A DNA stretch of 64,000 nt from Murimonas intestini (GTDB taxonomy: Bacteria > Bacillota > Clostridia > Lachnospirales > Lachnospiraceae). Where the stretch lies: NCBI RefSeq assembly GCF_024622195.1, contig NZ_JANKBI010000002.1, forward strand, positions 1 to 64,000, in the 5' to 3' direction. Positions 61,974-64,000 of this stretch are shown here, in pieces. The notes under the pieces were generated by a model, which worked only from the letters and a program-made list of their open reading frames with translations, was not told the DNA's origin and ran no database searches. Position 1 is the first letter of the stretch. Each line of letters starts with the position of its first letter. A program made the translations under genes and the position numbers.

Positions 61974-63767
61974 ATGGCAGAGTCAATGAAGGGACTGAAG
62001 CGGTCCCACAGATGTACAGAAGTGACAAGGGAAGATATAGGTTCTGAAGTCACCCTGATGGGGTGGGTACAGAAAAGAAGGAATTTAGGAAGCCTTATTT
62101 TTGTGGACCTGCGTGACCGCTCAGGCCTGATGCAGATCGTATTTGATGAGAATGATATCGGGACAGAGGGCTTTGAAAAAGCCGGAAAGCTGAGAAGTGA
62201 ATTTGTGATCGCGGTGACTGGACGTGTAGAGAAGCGTTCAGGCGCTGTAAATGAGAATCTGAAGACGGGTGAGATGGAGATAAGGGCATTGGGGCTGCGC
62301 ATCCTGTCTGAATCTGAGACACCTCCGTTCCCCATCGAGGAGGGCATCCAGACAAAGGATGAGCTCCGCCTGAAATACCGTTATCTGGACCTGCGCCGTC
62401 CGAACCTGCAGAGGAATCTTATGCTGCGCAGCAAGGTGGCGACAGCTGTACGTAAATTCCTGGACGGGGAAGGATTTCTGGAGATCGAGACGCCTATGCT
62501 GATCAAGAGCACTCCTGAAGGCGCCAGGGACTATCTGGTGCCCAGCCGTGTTCATCCGGGCAGCTTCTACGCCCTGCCTCAGTCCCCGCAGCTCTTCAAG
62601 CAGCTGCTGATGTGTTCCGGGTATGACCGCTACTTCCAGCTGGCAAAATGCTTCAGGGATGAGGATCTGCGCGCCGACAGGCAGCCTGAATTCACCCAGA
62701 TCGATATGGAGCTTTCTTTTGTGGATATAGATGACGTTATCGATGTAAATGAAAGGCTTCTTGCACATATCTTTAAAGAAGCCATCGGAGTGGACGTGCC
62801 GCTCCCGATCCCCAGGATGACATGGCTGGAGGCCATGGACAGATACGGCTCAGACAAGCCTGACACGCGTTTTGGCATGGAGCTTAAGGATGTGTCACAT
62901 GTAGTGGAAAACTGCGGATTTGGCGTATTCACGGGAGCGCTTAAGGGCGGCGGCAGTGTCCGGGGTATCAATGCAAAGGGCCAGGGCAGCATGCCAAGGA
63001 AAAAAATAGACAGCCTTGTGGAATTTGCAAAAGGCTACGGTGCAAAAGGACTGGCATATATGGCGATCAATGAGGACGGTTCCTGCAAATCCTCTTTTGC
63101 CAAGTTCATGACAGAGGAAGAACTGAAAGCTCTGACAGCTGCCATGGAAGGGGAGCCGGGCGACCTGCTTCTCTTTGCAGCTGACAAGAATAAAGTAGTA
63201 TGGGATGTGCTGGGCAGCCTTCGTCTGGAGATCGCTAAGAACCTGGGGCTTCTTCACAAGAACGAATATAAATTCCTATGGGTCACAGAATTCCCTCTGC
63301 TGGAGTGGTCAGAGGACCAGAACCGCTTTGTGGCAATGCACCATCCGTTTACAATGCCCATGGAAGAGGACCTGGACAAGATCGACACTGACCCGGGCGC
63401 AGTCAGGGCTAAGGCGTATGACATCGTCCTGAATGGTACAGAGATAGGCGGAGGAAGCGTCAGGATATTCCAGAATGATGTTCAGGCTAAGATGTTTGAA
63501 GTGCTGGGCTTCACAAAAGAACAGGCCGAGGACCGCTTCGGATTTCTGCTGAATGCTTTCAAGTACGGAGTTCCGCCCCACGCAGGACTGGCCTATGGCC
63601 TGGACCGCCTTATCATGCTGATGGCAGAAGAAGACAGCATCAGAGAGGTGATCGCATTCCCGAAGGTAAAGGATGCTTCCTGCCTTATGACAGAAGCTCC
63701 GGGACTGGTGGATCAGGATCAGCTGGATGAGCTGGGGCTTCAGATCAAGGCGGAAGAGGAAGCTTAG
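61974..63767 (+). CDS. aspS: Aspartyl-tRNA synthetase
   Basis: This 597-residue bacterial-type AspRS has an N-terminal OB-fold anticodon domain (VTLMGWVQKRRNLGSLIFVD), motif 2 CFRDEDLRADRQPEFTQID, the GAD insertion domain (about residues 290-420) and motif 3 GLAYGLDRLIMLMA near the end. Length is normal. ATG follows AGGAGAAAAG. Order hisS-aspS is common in Firmicutes. Two hairpins follow, the first a terminator. Confidence 0.97.
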   Translation: MAESMKGLKRSHRCTEVTREDIGSEVTLMGWVQKRRNLGSLIFVDLRDRSGLMQIVFDENDIGTEGFEKAGKLRSEFVIAVTGRVEKRSGAVNENLKTGEMEIRALGLRILSESETPPFPIEEGIQTKDELRLKYRYLDLRRPNLQRNLMLRSKVATAVRKFLDGEGFLEIETPMLIKSTPEGARDYLVPSRVHPGSFYALPQSPQLFKQLLMCSGYDRYFQLAKCFRDEDLRADRQPEFTQIDMELSFVDIDDVIDVNERLLAHIFKEAIGVDVPLPIPRMTWLEAMDRYGSDKPDTRFGMELKDVSHVVENCGFGVFTGALKGGGSVRGINAKGQGSMPRKKIDSLVEFAKGYGAKGLAYMAINEDGSCKSSFAKFMTEEELKALTAAMEGEPGDLLLFAADKNKVVWDVLGSLRLEIAKNLGLLHKNEYKFLWVTEFPLLEWSEDQNRFVAMHHPFTMPMEEDLDKIDTDPGAVRAKAYDIVLNGTEIGGGSVRIFQNDVQAKMFEVLGFTKEQAEDRFGFLLNAFKYGVPPHAGLAYGLDRLIMLMAEEDSIREVIAFPKVKDASCLMTEAPGLVDQDQLDELGLQIKAEEEA

Positions 63768-63777
63768 AGAAAAAATT

Positions 63778-63803
63778 AAAAGCCTTAATCAGGGAAGGCT
63801 TTT
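63778..63803 (+). terminator. Terminator after aspS
   Basis: AAAAGCCTT (63778-63786) and AAGGCTTTT (63795-63803) form a perfect 9-bp stem ending in T. Confidence 0.75.
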
Positions 63804-63821
63804 AAAGAGATCGAAATAATA

Positions 63822-63849
63822 AAAGAGGAGCGAGTAATCGCTCCTCTTT
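63822..63849. terminator. Second hairpin after aspS
   Basis: AAAGAGGAGCG (63822-63832) pairs perfectly with CGCTCCTCTTT (63839-63849) around AGTAAT. The T run is inside the stem, so it may be a backup terminator or an isolated palindrome. Confidence 0.5.
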
Positions 63850-63889
63850 GGTAAACATTATTTCTAGAAATATAATGAGGAGGGGAAGG

Positions 63890-64000
63890 ATGGAGTTAAA
63901 AAGTATTCGTCATAAGAGGGCACTACATGCAGCAGAAAATAAAATTGAATGTTCTAAATTGGCTAATTATGTTAAAGAGCTTTACTTGTATGGCAGTGTT
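63890..64000 (+). CDS. Nucleotidyltransferase-domain protein, N-terminal part (partial)
   Basis: ATG at 63890, after GAGGAGGGG, opens a frame that runs off the window after 37 codons. The last residues, VKELYLYGSV, match the start of the minimal nucleotidyltransferase (MNT/KNTase) motif LYLFGSxARG. Such proteins are often antitoxins paired with HEPN proteins, or orphan nucleotidyltransferases. The rest of the gene is outside the window. Confidence 0.65.
   Translation, partial: MELKSIRHKRALHAAENKIECSKLANYVKELYLYGSV

Overview
The window looks like a chromosomal segment of a Gram-positive anaerobic clostridium, most likely a gut Lachnospiraceae member of the Blautia/Dorea type. The evidence is a class II GalT, HemZ, a DarA-type c-di-AMP receptor, strong AGGAGG ribosome sites, and a C1 gene set (formyl-THF synthetase end, formate channel, corrinoid methyltransferase operon) expected of an acetogen. 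The genus is an inference. No 16S or other typing marker is present.

Layout. 1-1484: end of fhs, a formate/nitrite channel, and a convergent darA. 1849-5925: an ArsR-type regulator, galK, galT and acyP. 6075-6158: tRNA-Leu(CAG) on the minus strand, followed by a 290-bp stack of hairpins. 6611-16756: a LysR regulator, two transporters (GPH and SLC13 types) and a corrinoid methyl-transfer operon: URO-D-type methyltransferase, corrinoid protein, pterin-binding methyltransferase, DUF1638 protein, second corrinoid protein and a ferredoxin/ASKHA corrinoid activator. 16847-16930: tRNA-Leu(AAG). 17369-28473: control and secretion part of a surface-polysaccharide locus. 28760-50296: its sugar-building part. 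50575-54898: accessory genes (broken HTH gene, HipBA-like pair, SEC-C protein, VanZ). 55097-63767: housekeeping block apt-relA-MBL hydrolase-hemZ-HD-GYP-hisS-aspS. 63890-64000: start of a nucleotidyltransferase gene.

The polysaccharide locus reads as a Wzx/Wzy-type system. A PglF-like 4,6-dehydratase, PglE-like aminotransferase, PglD-like acetyltransferase, PglC-like phosphosugar transferase and PglA-like glycosyltransferase predict a repeat unit begun on diacetylbacillosamine. A set of GT2, GT4 and GT32-like enzymes extends it, a pyruvyltransferase and an acyltransferase decorate it, an EpsG-like protein polymerises it and a Wzx-like protein flips it. The control part is unusual: two complete fused (Wzc-like) tyrosine kinases in tandem, a CpsB-type phosphatase, two membrane-anchored Ig-like proteins, a VanZ-LCP fusion, a sortase-B-like protein lacking both its catalytic His and Cys, and an acidic secreted protein. 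I regard this control/secretion module as the best candidate for an undescribed system in the window.

From about 31 kb to 50 kb the DNA becomes strikingly AT-rich (about 30% GC by eye in sampled lines, against roughly half in the flanks). It carries decayed genes: a frameshifted acyltransferase, remnants of two glycosyltransferases, a remnant of a pyruvyltransferase, and a 237-bp element bounded by IS21-like inverted ends. This indicates imported and repeatedly rearranged DNA. A family of about 70-bp palindromic repeats occurs three times in intergenic DNA on the GC-richer side.
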